From positions 1 through 53,690 of the forward strand of contig PWEJ01000148.1 of the NCBI GenBank assembly GCA_003553485.1: a stretch of 53,690 nt of DNA, read 5' to 3'. The notes under the pieces are model-generated. The model was not told the DNA's origin and did no database searches. It saw only the letters and a list, made by a program, of their open reading frames with translations. Both the position numbers and the translations under genes were made by a program. This document shows, piece after piece, positions 16,492 through 25,649 of this stretch. Origin of the DNA: Halanaerobiaceae bacterium (GTDB lineage Bacteria > Bacillota > Halanaerobiia > Halanaerobiales > Halarsenatibacteraceae). Positions within the stretch are counted from its first letter, which is position 1, and each line of letters opens with the position of its first letter.

Positions 16492-16983
16492 TTAAAGAAT
16501 TATCCCCGGGGGTAGATAGATATTCATTATCTGAGAAAAGACAATATAGATGGCCAGGGTGATTAAAGCCGAATAACCTAAAGCAGCCAAAAACCCCTTT
16601 ATATTTCGCTCCCCTAGGGCAAAGATGGCTAAAGCTAAAAAGACGAAGCCTGCTTCAAAGTAACCGATATAGGGGATCAAAAAGACATTTAATATTAATA
16701 GTCCAAAGAGGGTTAAGATACGAGGACCTACCTGGCGCATCTCTTTGATTATTGGCAACTCTTCGGTAAATTTTCCCCGTTTATAGTTAAATATATCTTT
16801 GATTATAGAAGCTATAGCCAGGGCAATTAAAATAATAGCAAACCAGCGGGGATACTGGTCAGCTCCTACCACCTGTTGAAAACCCGGGCTGACAGAAAAG
16901 GAACTGACCAGAAAGAAAACTCCGATTAGAATTATCGAGATATTTACTAAATTTTTCACTAAGAAATTTTTGTTTTTTAACAT
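16492..16983 (-). CDS. tctB: Tripartite tricarboxylate transporter, small permease TctB
   Basis: The 163-residue protein has four predicted membrane segments, matching the small TctB subunit that assembles with TctA. Sequence conservation in this family is low. The call rests on length, hydropathy, the GADQYPRWFAIILI segment typical of TctB, and position between tctC and tctA. A GAGGTGG site precedes the ATG. Confidence 0.88.
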   Translation of the reverse strand: MLKNKNFLVKNLVNISIILIGVFFLVSSFSVSPGFQQVVGADQYPRWFAIILIALAIASIIKDIFNYKRGKFTEELPIIKEMRQVGPRILTLFGLLILNVFLIPYIGYFEAGFVFLALAIFALGERNIKGFLAALGYSALITLAIYIVFSQIMNIYLPPGIIL

Positions 16984-17036
16984 CCAACCACCTCACCAAG
17001 ATATTAAAAAAATATATATTAAAATTGCAAATTATT

Positions 17037-17063
17037 AGAGGCCCCCAGGTTAAGGAGGCCTCT
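17037..17063 (-). other. Hairpin between tctC and tctB
   Basis: AGAGGCC (17037-17043) pairs with GGCCTCT (17057-17063), with possible extension into the loop. No T tract follows directly, so it is more likely an mRNA-processing or stabilising element that favours the binding-protein message than a full terminator. Confidence 0.55.
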
Positions 17064-17109
17064 GGTTGTTATTAAAGCTTAAAGAGTCGAAATTATTGTT
17101 CAGTATTGA

Positions 17110-18096
17110 TTACTCATCAAGGTTATATTCATCTATTAACTGATAGATGGTTTCTTCATCCTGTTCAAAGTATTCCCGTAAGGTTTCTCCATCCTGGTAA
17201 TTGACAAAAAGACCCTGATCGGCAGCTCTTTCTTTGAAAGTTTCGCTGGTGACAACCTCTTCAAAGAAAGCGGCTATTTCTTCTACAAGCTCTTCATCCA
17301 TGTCCGGAGGACCCCAGACGCCCATTCTATGAGTTGTAGTGAGGGGAAGTTCATATCCCAGCTCTGCAAAAGTAGGCACCTCTGGTAAAGAGTCAAGTCT
17401 CTCTTCAGAGGAAACGGCTAAAATCTCAAAATCTCCATCAGGATAAGGAGGGAGAACAGTGGGAGCTTGAGTTACAGCCATTTCATCCTCTTCACCCAGC
17501 ATAGCAGCAGTCATCGGGCCGCCACCACCATGGGCTACATACTGCAGATCATCGCGAATACCGGCAGCATCTAATAACATCTCACCCATCATATGGGTAC
17601 CTCCACCTAAAGAACTTCCAGCAAAGGTTGTTTCACCGGGATTGTCCTTTACGTATTCTACATATTCATTGAAATCCTCCCAGGTGTCAGGAAGAGCAAA
17701 GGCTACCTGCGGAACCTCAAAGAGCATGGCGATGGGGGTAAACTCCTCATAACTCCAGTCTCTAACGCCAAAGGCCATATGAGTTATAAAAGAGGTATGG
17801 TGATGGAGCAGCATAGATCCGTCGGGATCAGCATCTCTAACCTCTACCATGGCATTACCGGCACTGGCTCCGGCGATATTAGTTACAACAAAATCTGATA
17901 CTTCCCAATCCCACATTTCTTCTTCTCGAATGACCTCACCCAGTAGGCGAGCGGTAATATCACTTAAACCGCCTGGTTCATAGGGAACGACATAGCGGAT
18001 ATCTCTTTCTGCTGGCCATTCTGCGGCGGATAGTGTACTAACGGATAATGTCAAAGCTAGGATGATGATTAGTGATGTGGCAAATAATTTTTTCAT
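17110..18096 (-). CDS. tctC: Tripartite tricarboxylate transporter, periplasmic binding protein TctC
   Basis: The 328-residue Bug-family binding protein has a Sec signal peptide (MKKLFATSLIIILALTLSVS, cleaved near LSA-A) and no lipobox. The mature start EWPAERDIRYVVPYEPGGLSD (motif V-PY-PGG-SD) is the classic Bug carboxylate-binding signature. AGSSLGGGTHMMGEML and a C-terminal EEVVTSETFKERAADQG fit the family. It is strongly acidic. It is the first gene of tctCBA, followed by the two-component genes. The substrate may be citrate, another tricarboxylate or an aromatic acid. Confidence 0.94.
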   Translation of the reverse strand: MKKLFATSLIIILALTLSVSTLSAAEWPAERDIRYVVPYEPGGLSDITARLLGEVIREEEMWDWEVSDFVVTNIAGASAGNAMVEVRDADPDGSMLLHHHTSFITHMAFGVRDWSYEEFTPIAMLFEVPQVAFALPDTWEDFNEYVEYVKDNPGETTFAGSSLGGGTHMMGEMLLDAAGIRDDLQYVAHGGGGPMTAAMLGEEDEMAVTQAPTVLPPYPDGDFEILAVSSEERLDSLPEVPTFAELGYELPLTTTHRMGVWGPPDMDEELVEEIAAFFEEVVTSETFKERAADQGLFVNYQDGETLREYFEQDEETIYQLIDEYNLDE

Positions 18097-18312
18097 TTTA
18101 GCTAATTACCTCCCTGTTTTTGTAAAAATGATTATCAAATCTAGTAATTTAAGTATTTTTGTTATTGGCTATATCCCTCCTTTGCTCTGGTTATGAAAAG
18201 AACAGTCTTTCAAAAATGCCAGTTAAAGTTAGCTTAAAAATGTATTATTTTGACGAAAGTCAGAAAATTAACATTAAAATTTTAATCTTGTCTCTTATTC
18301 TCACTGTCTATT

Positions 18313-18371
18313 ATTTTACCTGATGATTATTAAATTTTTATTGCTTTTATGTAACAAAAATGTAACAAAAA
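18313..18371 (-). promoter_or_regulatory. Candidate response-regulator binding site and -10 of the tct operon
   Basis: An exact 11-bp tandem repeat, TGTAACAAAAA at 18350-18360 and 18361-18371, is followed on the minus strand by a -10-like TAAAAT (18313-18318) with no good -35. Tandem 11-bp repeats at the -35 region are typical of OmpR/PhoB activation. The 5' leader to tctC would be about 210 bases. Confidence 0.5.
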
Positions 18372-18380
18372 TAAAAAAAT

Positions 18381-18437
18381 CCCGGGACAGTCCTGAGGGG
18401 GTGTTGCAATGGGTTTGGGGTAAGTAACTGTCCCGAG
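18381..18437. repeat. REP/MITE-like palindromic element
   Basis: Terminal inverted repeats CGGGACAGT (18383-18391) and ACTGTCCCG (18427-18435) flank a 35-base G-rich interior with no ORF. On the minus strand it is followed by TTTTTTTATTTTT, so it can also end the c-di-GMP gene's transcript. GGGACAGT-type ends resemble elements spread by REP-associated tyrosine transposases, none of which is in the window. The remainder of the 18097-18607 gap holds the tct promoter region and no ORF. Confidence 0.5.
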
Positions 18438-18607
18438 AAAATTTTAGGCTGTATTTTTAATTAAATTAGCTCTTACAATACATACTATTAAACATTTGAA
18501 GCAAAATTCCTGCTAAAAATGTCGAAAAAATTTATTTTAAATAATTTTTCCCCCTATCTCCCTAAATTTAGCAAAATTAGCCGAGAAAGCTCAGCGAGGT
18601 TAATATT

Positions 18608-20452
18608 TTAGGCGATTATCTGGTTGAATTTTTCAGCCAGGCGGGGGTCGAACTGGCTGCCAGCACAATTTTTAATCTCCCTTAGGGCCTGCTCTTTAGA
18701 GATAGGCTCCTTATAGGGTCTTCTATTGGTCATCACATCATAGGCATCAATTATGGCTATAATTCTCGCTAACAAGGGTATTTCTTCTTTTTTTAGGCCC
18801 TCTGGATAGCCACTGCCATCCCATTTTTCATGGTGGTAAAGAATATATTCTGCTACATGAGCAAACTCCTCAGTGGCTAAAGCAATTCTATAACCTCGTT
18901 CTGGGTGTTCTTTGATTTTATCCCATTCAGCTTTATTTAAATCCCCGGGTTTATTTAACACTGCTTCAGGAATAACCACTTTTCCTATATCATGGAGAGT
19001 GGCCAGGAGTGCCAGGTCATTCAATTGATTTTGATTTAAATTTAATTGATGGCCTAAATTCAAGGCTAAATTGGTCATCCTGATGGTATGCTCTTCAGTT
19101 TCAGCAGTTTTAGTTCCTAAAGTATTCAATAACCCCTTGACAACTCTGTTTTTGGTACTGCGACTGGCCGTTAATTTATCCTTCTGCATATTGCTGTCGG
19201 CTTTATCAAGAACTTTATAAATATCCTGCTCTGTTCTTTCTTTCAGGCTAAACCCCAGGCCCAGCGAAATAGGTATCTCATCCGTAGAGGAGGCCTGACA
19301 TTTTTCCCTAATCCTTTCACAGATAATTTCTGTTGTTGCTTGATTGGTTTTAGGTAGCAAAAGAGCAAATTCATCGCCGCCAAGTCGGGCCACAATATCT
19401 TCAGCTCGCACTGAATCCTGGAGGATTTTAGCGGCCTTTTGTAACATTTTATCGCCTTTATCATGGCCATAACTATCATTTATAATCTTTAAACCATTGA
19501 TATCGATCATTATTATAGCTAAAGGGAACTGCCTTTTGGTATCCAGGCGCTCCATTTCTGCTTCAAAAAAGCGCCGATTATAAAGTCCAGTGAGATGGTC
19601 ATGAAAAAGAGCATAATTCAACTCCTTCTCTTTAGCTTTCTTCTCACTAATATCTCTGGCGACGCAGAAGAGCAATTTTTCTCCTGCTAAAGTGGTAAGC
19701 TGAGCGTTGATCTCCACAGGAGTCTTGTCATTGGCAAAGGAGATAATCTCCGCTTCAAAGAGAGCTTCCTTTTGGCTGGCTATTTTTTCCTGCAGCTCTG
19801 CCATTTTGACCGGCGAAAAGATTCTAGTTAATACTTCATCGGCTTCCAGGGCGAGAATTTTTTCCCGGGAGGAGCCCATTATTTGCAGCATTTTTTCGTT
19901 GACTTCAAAAAACTCACCGGGGCCATCCTGCTGGGGGTTATATTTTAAAATAAAGACGGCATCATTTATATTATTAAAGATAAGAGAAAACTTTCTCTGC
20001 AGTATATTTAACCTCTTCCAGGTATGGCGTATCTGCAACAAATTATTGATTTTATTCTCCAGGATATCTTTTCCTATGGGTAGGCTGGCAATATCGTTGG
20101 CTATCTCTCCTAGATAACTGTAAATTGCTGAGGTGCTTTTTTCAGTCAAGAGGAGAATAGGCAGAAAGCATTCTGGTAATTCCTGTAGCTTTTTTAATAA
20201 ATACTGATAGCTGATGAGATATTGCTGGTCGATTATTATTAAATCAAAGGATTTTAAGTAGGTGAGCAAATCCTGCTTTTTGGCTGGAGAAAGAGAGTTT
20301 CTCTCTCTTTGCTCCAGATTTTCAGCTCTAAAGCTAGTTATACTCTCATTTTTAGCCAAAAATTTTTTCAATAATATTTTGTTTTGCCTGTTTTTCACCA
20401 ATAATAAGACCTCAGAATTATTATCAGTTTTTGTTAACTGCTCTGGAAGCAA
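18608..20452 (-). CDS. PAS-GGDEF-HD-GYP c-di-GMP signalling protein
   Basis: The 614-residue soluble protein has an N-terminal receiver-like region (about 10-135; LIIIDQQYL in place of a phospho-Asp site), a PAS domain (about 150-270), a GGDEF domain (about 280-430) and an HD-GYP domain (about 440-614). The cyclase active site GGDEF (358-362) and inhibitory I-site RAED (349-352) are intact. The phosphodiesterase HD pair (His487-Asp488) and HHEKWDGSGYP (540-550) are also intact. It may therefore make and degrade c-di-GMP under different inputs. The start is TTG behind AAGGAGG. It follows the KaiC-like gene by 25 bases, so the two are co-transcribed. Confidence 0.92.
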   Translation of the reverse strand: MLPEQLTKTDNNSEVLLLVKNRQNKILLKKFLAKNESITSFRAENLEQRERNSLSPAKKQDLLTYLKSFDLIIIDQQYLISYQYLLKKLQELPECFLPILLLTEKSTSAIYSYLGEIANDIASLPIGKDILENKINNLLQIRHTWKRLNILQRKFSLIFNNINDAVFILKYNPQQDGPGEFFEVNEKMLQIMGSSREKILALEADEVLTRIFSPVKMAELQEKIASQKEALFEAEIISFANDKTPVEINAQLTTLAGEKLLFCVARDISEKKAKEKELNYALFHDHLTGLYNRRFFEAEMERLDTKRQFPLAIIMIDINGLKIINDSYGHDKGDKMLQKAAKILQDSVRAEDIVARLGGDEFALLLPKTNQATTEIICERIREKCQASSTDEIPISLGLGFSLKERTEQDIYKVLDKADSNMQKDKLTASRSTKNRVVKGLLNTLGTKTAETEEHTIRMTNLALNLGHQLNLNQNQLNDLALLATLHDIGKVVIPEAVLNKPGDLNKAEWDKIKEHPERGYRIALATEEFAHVAEYILYHHEKWDGSGYPEGLKKEEIPLLARIIAIIDAYDVMTNRRPYKEPISKEQALREIKNCAGSQFDPRLAEKFNQIIA

Positions 20453-20477
20453 AAGCCACTCCTCCTTCTTATAAAAA

Positions 20478-21932
20478 TTAAATTAATTCGGGATTTCCAG
20501 TCAAAATCCCCCTGAGGTCTTTGAGGGGTTGGCCGACTTTTATCCCTGCTGAAGTAATCTCTAACTCTCTTAAGTGAGTTTCAAAATCGCTCATTCTTTT
20601 CTTTAAGACCCCGATGGCTTTTTTAAGCTGGCCCTGTAACTCTAAATAACGGAGCAAAATCACATTGTCGGCCAGATAACTGATATTCTCGTCGGTTATC
20701 TGTAGATCGCCGGTAATATTAGGGATCTCATTGGTCATGATCAAGGCTATCTCCCTTTCAGTCAAAAAGTTGCGCAGCAAATGTAAATGCTTAATCAACT
20801 CAGCCTTATTAGTGGTTTTACTGGCAAAGGAAGTAATAAAGCTGGTGATACTGTCGATCATAACGATATCAATATCTTGACCTGCCACATCCTGCTTAAC
20901 CTTGTGAACAAATATCTCCGGGGTTAGTTCAAATTGATCAAAAAATTGAATCTTAAGGAGATCTTTAGCCAGCATATCTCTTATAGGAATATTGATAGAA
21001 GCAGATCTGCTCTGTAAAACCTGGGGAGATTCTTCAAAGAGATATATCACAGATTTTTTCTGTTGCTGAGCTGCAGCTTTAATAAAAGTTAAGCCCAGAG
21101 AGGTTTTCCCGCAACCTGTGGGACCAGTTATTACTGTATTGGCTCCTTTTTCAATGCCTCCATGGAGCAATTTATCAATGGCCTGGACTCCGGAGGATAA
21201 TTGCTTTATCTCCCCTGTAAACTGCTTTCCTCTGGCATATTTAGTCTGCAACTGGGGATAAATTACCATACCCCTTTGATTAAGACTATAGGCATGCTCT
21301 CCACTGCGAAAGTCAGCTCCTCTATTTTTGCTTACAGTAATTTTGCGGCTGCCCTTTTTGCTGCCAAGATTAATCACTCCATCACAGAGAAACTTAAGAT
21401 CATCATCGGGACTGCTGCCTACCTCTGAAACTAAGAGGGGATTTATCTGATAATCGGCCATCAGCTGTAAAAGAGACTGGATACTTTTCCTAAACTGATA
21501 GTTGTCAGCCGCCAGGAATCTCAACTGATTTAAGCCATCGATAAGAACTCTTTTGGGCTGCAGCTCCTTGACTTTGGTGGTGATTTTATTAAATAAGGGA
21601 AAGCCTTCGACTTCGCTGGAGGGGAAAAGGCTATAATTCTGCTCCTGAGCAAGAAAATCACTATTGGGACTCAAATCCAAAAATTGAATATCATCTAAAA
21701 GAAAACCCCGCTGTTTAGCATTGCGAATTATTTTATTTTTAGGCTCTGAAAGGGTAATACAAAGTACAGAATCTCCTTTTTTAGCTCCAGCAGCTAAAAA
21801 GTGAAGCCCCAGGGTAGTTTTACCGCTGCCTGCTCCACCTCTAATCAGATAGGCATCTTCAGCAGTATAACCGCCCTTTAGGATATTATCCAATCCCTTG
21901 ATTCCTGTGGAAATTTTTTTCGTGGCTGACAT
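20478..21932 (-). CDS. KaiC-like double-RecA-domain ATPase
   Basis: The 484-residue protein has two KaiC/RadA-type ATPase domains. Domain 1 has Walker A GGAGSGKTT (32-40) and Walker B VLIDGLNQL (Asp132). Domain 2 has GPTGCGKT (270-277), the catalytic pair Glu300-Glu301 (FEES) and Walker B IVMIDSITSF. In domain 1 the equivalent of the Glu pair is Ser62-Glu63, so ATP hydrolysis there may be altered. Such proteins form hexamers; outside cyanobacteria they act in signalling, not proven timekeeping. No kaiA or kaiB is present. Co-transcription with the GGDEF/HD-GYP gene suggests control of second-messenger output. A strong AGGAGGAGG site precedes the ATG. Confidence 0.9.
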   Translation of the reverse strand: MSATKKISTGIKGLDNILKGGYTAEDAYLIRGGAGSGKTTLGLHFLAAGAKKGDSVLCITLSEPKNKIIRNAKQRGFLLDDIQFLDLSPNSDFLAQEQNYSLFPSSEVEGFPLFNKITTKVKELQPKRVLIDGLNQLRFLAADNYQFRKSIQSLLQLMADYQINPLLVSEVGSSPDDDLKFLCDGVINLGSKKGSRKITVSKNRGADFRSGEHAYSLNQRGMVIYPQLQTKYARGKQFTGEIKQLSSGVQAIDKLLHGGIEKGANTVITGPTGCGKTSLGLTFIKAAAQQQKKSVIYLFEESPQVLQSRSASINIPIRDMLAKDLLKIQFFDQFELTPEIFVHKVKQDVAGQDIDIVMIDSITSFITSFASKTTNKAELIKHLHLLRNFLTEREIALIMTNEIPNITGDLQITDENISYLADNVILLRYLELQGQLKKAIGVLKKRMSDFETHLRELEITSAGIKVGQPLKDLRGILTGNPELI

Positions 21933-22061
21933 TTTTTGCTCTTCCTCCTCCTCATCATTGATTATAAAATATTACAGAAAGCTATAATTTTGCTTTTTAT
22001 GTACTATTATTTATATAATAACAGTATGGAATAACAAAATCAATGATTATTTTGAAAAATA

Positions 22062-22070
22062 TGCTATAAT
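22062..22070 (+). promoter_or_regulatory. Extended -10 promoter for the glycerate kinase
   Basis: TGC-TATAAT (22062-22070) is an extended -10; no good -35 is seen at 17 bp. It lies about 85 bases before the ATG. Confidence 0.55.
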
Positions 22071-22153
22071 AAAACAAATGACAAGAGCTATAATGCAACC
22101 ATCTCAAGAAAATGCTATTATTTAGAAAATCACCATGAAAGGGTGAGGATAAA

Positions 22154-23299
22154 ATGAAAATACTGGTAGCGCCTGATTCTTTTAAAGGCTCTTTAACTGC
22201 TTTAGAAGTAGCGGAGAATATCAAAAGGGGCCTCAACAATTATTCCCTGGATTTAAATATAGAGCTTTTGCCAGTGGCAGATGGGGGAGAGGGAACAGTC
22301 CAATCTCTGGTTGATGCTACCCAGGGAAAGATTTATAGAAAAAAAGTCACGGGACCTCTCACAGAAGAAGTGGAGGCCTTTTATGGGGTCTTGGGAGATG
22401 ATAAGACGGCAGTAATTGAGATGGCTGCTGCCTCTGGCTTGCCTTTAGTACCGGAGGAGAAAAGAAATCCCCTTAAGACCACTACTTACGGGACAGGAGA
22501 ATTGATTGCCGCTGCTCTTGACCAGGGAGTTGACAGGATAATTATTGGTATTGGCGGTAGTGCCACCAATGATGCTGGAGTAGGCATGGCTCAGGCCCTG
22601 GGGGCGGACTTTTTAGATGCTCAGGGGGAAAATATTGGTTTTGGAGGAGGAAATTTAGCTGAGATTGCTAAAATTAATCTGGAATCTTTAGATGATAGAA
22701 TAGCCGAGGTAGAAATTTTGGTAGCCTGTGATGTTGATAATCCTTTATTTGGCGAAAAGGGTGCTGCCTATGTTTATGGCCCACAGAAGGGGGCTGATCC
22801 TGCCATGGTTAAAGAACTGGACAACAATTTACGCCATTTAAATAAAATAATAATCAGGGATTTAGGAAGAGATATTAACCAGGTTCCTGGAGCTGGTGCT
22901 GCTGGAGGATTGGGAGCGGGTTTGGTGGCCTTTTTAGGAGGAGAGTTGCAAAAAGGAGTGGATCTGGTGTTAGAAACCCTTAATTTTAATGCTCGCTTAA
23001 AAGACGTTGATCTGGTTATTACAGGGGAAGGCAGGCTTGATGGCCAGAGCATTTATGGCAAGACTCCGGTGGGGGTTGCTAAAAGAGCTGCCACCAGGGA
23101 TATTCCAGTTATAGCCATTGCTGGCAGTCTGGGTCCCGGGGCGAAAAAAGTTTTGACTGCAGGGATAACAGCTTATTTTAGCATTATCGATAAACCTGAT
23201 AATTTAGCTAATATAATTGAGGAGACGCCAGAGTTAATTGCAGCCACGAGTGAGCAGCTGATTAGAACAATCTGCAGGATTAAAAATAATGATATTTAA
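22154..23299 (+). CDS. glxK: Glycerate 2-kinase (GlxK/GarK family)
   Basis: The 381-residue kinase phosphorylates D-glycerate to 2-phosphoglycerate with ATP, feeding lower glycolysis. Family marks are MKILVAPDSFKGSLTALEVA at the N-terminus, LPVADGGEGT, GIGGSATNDAGVGMAQALGA, GAGAAGGLGAGL, and TGEGRLDGQS. Length is typical. Downstream lie an iron alcohol dehydrogenase, an importer and an aldehyde:ferredoxin oxidoreductase, all on the same strand. This fits glycerate being formed from a glycerol-type compound, though the dehydrogenase has its own promoter. Serine or glucosylglycerate breakdown are other sources of glycerate. Confidence 0.94.
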   Translation: MKILVAPDSFKGSLTALEVAENIKRGLNNYSLDLNIELLPVADGGEGTVQSLVDATQGKIYRKKVTGPLTEEVEAFYGVLGDDKTAVIEMAAASGLPLVPEEKRNPLKTTTYGTGELIAAALDQGVDRIIIGIGGSATNDAGVGMAQALGADFLDAQGENIGFGGGNLAEIAKINLESLDDRIAEVEILVACDVDNPLFGEKGAAYVYGPQKGADPAMVKELDNNLRHLNKIIIRDLGRDINQVPGAGAAGGLGAGLVAFLGGELQKGVDLVLETLNFNARLKDVDLVITGEGRLDGQSIYGKTPVGVAKRAATRDIPVIAIAGSLGPGAKKVLTAGITAYFSIIDKPDNLANIIEETPELIAATSEQLIRTICRIKNNDI

Positions 23300-23353
23300 G
23301 GAGAATTAAGATTAATTAAAATTAAGGTCAGCTATTGCTTTTTATTGTGTTGT

Positions 23354-23382
23354 TTGACAATTAAAGCAAATTACTTCATAAT
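23354..23382 (+). promoter_or_regulatory. Sigma-A promoter for the iron alcohol dehydrogenase
   Basis: TTGACA (23354-23359) and CATAAT (23377-23382) are separated by 17 bp. The message probably continues into the ABC transporter genes. Confidence 0.8.
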
Positions 23383-23443
23383 TAGAGTAAGGGCAAAAAT
23401 GGATAGTTTTACTAAAATCAAATGAAAGGCGGGGGGAATAAAT

Positions 23444-24619
23444 TTGCTAGATATCCACCAGACTAAAAGTTTTGAAATGCCGACTAAGGTGATGACAGGT
23501 GTAGGCAGTCTTAAAGAGTTGCCGCAGGTGTTAGAAGATGAAAATATTAGCTACCCTTTATTGGTGACTGATGAAGGCATTATTGAGGCCGGAATCCTGG
23601 AGAAGGTGGAAAGGGTTTTGACTGCAGCTAGCATTGACTATCATGTATATTCGGAGGTTATTGCCAATCCCGATATTGCCACGGTGGATAGAGGAGCAGA
23701 AATTTTTGCAGATCAGGGCTGTGATGGTCTTTTAGCTCTGGGCGGAGGAAGTTCGATAGATACTGCCAAGGGCATAGGAGTCATCGCCACCCATGGAGGC
23801 TCAATTAAGGAGTATGAGTTTGGCAAAAAGCCTTTAACTAAACGGATCACTCCTTTGATAGCCCTGCCCACAACTGCTGGCACAGGCAGTGAGGTCACCA
23901 TGTGGTCGGTAATTACAGATCATGAACGGCAGGTAAAATATAATGTCGGTGGCCCTTTAATAGCTCCCTATGTTGCTTTGATAGACCCTGAACTCCATGT
24001 CTCCATGCCTTCCCATATCACTGCTGGAACTGGCATGGATGCCCTGGCTCATGCTATAGAGTGCTATACTTCTCATTACGCTCAACCGATGACTGATTCT
24101 GTAGCGCTCCTGGCCATTGAATATTGTGGCAAATATTTACGGCGAGCGGTGGCCAATTCCATTGATATGGAGGCTCGCTTTTATATGGCTCAGGCTGCTA
24201 TGCTGGCTGGTTTATCCTACGGCAGTGAAAGTGCAGGAGCGGTCCATGCCATGACCCAAAGTTTAGGAGGCATTAAGCCTGATGTTCCTCATGGTGCAGC
24301 TGTAGGGGCACTGTTAGCTCCGGTGATGAGATATAACTGGATGGGACAGCCAGCAAAGTTTAAAAGGATAGCTCAGGCTTTAGGAGAAAATGTTTGGGAT
24401 TTAACTGATAAAAAGGCAGCTTTGATAGGAGTGGAGGCTGTGCAGGGATTAGCTGACGATGTGGGTATTCCCTCTATCAAAGAGCTGGGCATTAAAGAAG
24501 AAGAGATTCCTCTACTGGCAAAGGCTGCTGAAGATGACCCTCAGACTATAGGAAACCCCCGCGATGTAAATAGGGAGGCCTATGAGGAAATCTACCGCTA
24601 TGCCTATAATAATTCTTGA
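23444..24619 (+). CDS. Iron-containing alcohol dehydrogenase
   Basis: The 391-residue group III dehydrogenase interconverts an alcohol with its aldehyde or ketone using NAD(P). It shows the dinucleotide site GGGSSIDTAKGIG, the PTTAGTGSEVT motif, and all four metal ligands: Asp and His in GMDALAHAIE, His in GAVHAMTQSLGG, and His in VPHGAAVG. The start is TTG after a GGCGGGGGG stretch; an ATG 12 codons in is possible but would cut the first strand. It is followed after about 55 bases by the importer genes. Its substrate may be the imported compound or glycerol; this is inference. Confidence 0.92.
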   Translation: MLDIHQTKSFEMPTKVMTGVGSLKELPQVLEDENISYPLLVTDEGIIEAGILEKVERVLTAASIDYHVYSEVIANPDIATVDRGAEIFADQGCDGLLALGGGSSIDTAKGIGVIATHGGSIKEYEFGKKPLTKRITPLIALPTTAGTGSEVTMWSVITDHERQVKYNVGGPLIAPYVALIDPELHVSMPSHITAGTGMDALAHAIECYTSHYAQPMTDSVALLAIEYCGKYLRRAVANSIDMEARFYMAQAAMLAGLSYGSESAGAVHAMTQSLGGIKPDVPHGAAVGALLAPVMRYNWMGQPAKFKRIAQALGENVWDLTDKKAALIGVEAVQGLADDVGIPSIKELGIKEEEIPLLAKAAEDDPQTIGNPRDVNREAYEEIYRYAYNNS

Positions 24620-24674
24620 TACGCCTGGTAATTGATCATTTAATTTTTGTTAATGTTGGTAGGAGGTTAGAAGG

Positions 24675-25589
24675 ATGTCAGAAGTTAATAATGCTAAAAG
24701 TTTATCTCTCTGGGATAAAATGAAAAATGAAAAGGTAACAGCTTTTTTCTTCTGTTTACCGGCTTTAATTCCACTCATTGTTTTCTGGATAGGTCCGATG
24801 ATCTTTGCTTTTTATTTGAGCTTAACCAACTGGGATTTAATGATGCCAGTCTATGATATAGTGGGACTGGAAAATTATCGCTTTCTCTTTGATAATCCAG
24901 AATTTTATCGTACCCTCTGGAATACTCTTTATTTTACCGTCGGTAGTGTAGTCCCGGCTGTTATTGGGGGGTTACTTCTGGCTATTGCCTTAAGGGCAAA
25001 GGTTTTGGGCAGAATCATTCACCGTACCCTGCTCTTCTCTCCCTGGGTTACACCACTGGTGGCCATGGCAATAGTCTGGTCCTGGCTCTTTGATCCCAGT
25101 CGCGGATTGATCAACTACTTATTGGCTGCCGTTAATTTACCAGTTCTACCCTGGGCCTCCAGCTCAGATTGGGCTATGCCGGTGGTGATTATTGTTAGTG
25201 TCTGGAGAACTTTAGGCTGGTCTATGGTATTTTACCTGGTAGCTCTGGATAAAATACCCGATGACATCTATGATGCAGCTAAAATCGATGGTGTGAATTT
25301 CTGGAGCAAGCTCCGCCATATAACTCTGCCGCTGGTATCCCCCACCACCCTCTTTTTATCGGTGGTATTAACTGTAGAGGCTTTACGGGCCTTCGATCAG
25401 ATCGATATAATAACTCAGGGGGGACCAGCAGGGGCAACGAGAACCCTTTTATATCATTATTATCAGTCGGCCTTTGAAAGATTTAATGCCGGGGAAGCAG
25501 CTGCCATTGGTATAATCATTCTATTGATATCAGGGGCCTTTGCCCTTGCTCAGTTTTTGATTTCCAAGAAATATGTTCATTATCAATAA
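24675..25589 (+). CDS. Sugar/glycerol-ester ABC transporter permease, UgpA-like
   Basis: The 304-residue MalF-type permease has six predicted membrane segments and the ATPase-docking loop YDAAKIDGVNFWSKLRHITLPL. An AGGAGG site precedes the ATG. It pairs with the second permease and the binding protein downstream, whose similarity is to UgpB-type proteins. No ATP-binding gene accompanies them. It would import a carbohydrate or glycerol-containing solute. Confidence 0.9.
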   Translation: MSEVNNAKSLSLWDKMKNEKVTAFFFCLPALIPLIVFWIGPMIFAFYLSLTNWDLMMPVYDIVGLENYRFLFDNPEFYRTLWNTLYFTVGSVVPAVIGGLLLAIALRAKVLGRIIHRTLLFSPWVTPLVAMAIVWSWLFDPSRGLINYLLAAVNLPVLPWASSSDWAMPVVIIVSVWRTLGWSMVFYLVALDKIPDDIYDAAKIDGVNFWSKLRHITLPLVSPTTLFLSVVLTVEALRAFDQIDIITQGGPAGATRTLLYHYYQSAFERFNAGEAAAIGIIILLISGAFALAQFLISKKYVHYQ

Positions 25590-25649
25590 AATATAGCAGA
25601 TTACCAGAGTTAACTTCGATTTACTAGTCAGTAGCCAGGAGGTAGGACT

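Noticed and set aside
18381-18437. Reading the palindrome as a riboswitch
   Set aside because: No known aptamer core matches, and it lies downstream of a gene and not in a leader.
20478-21932. Naming the KaiC-like gene a circadian clock component
   Set aside because: No kaiA or kaiB, and KaiC-like proteins outside cyanobacteria have other roles.
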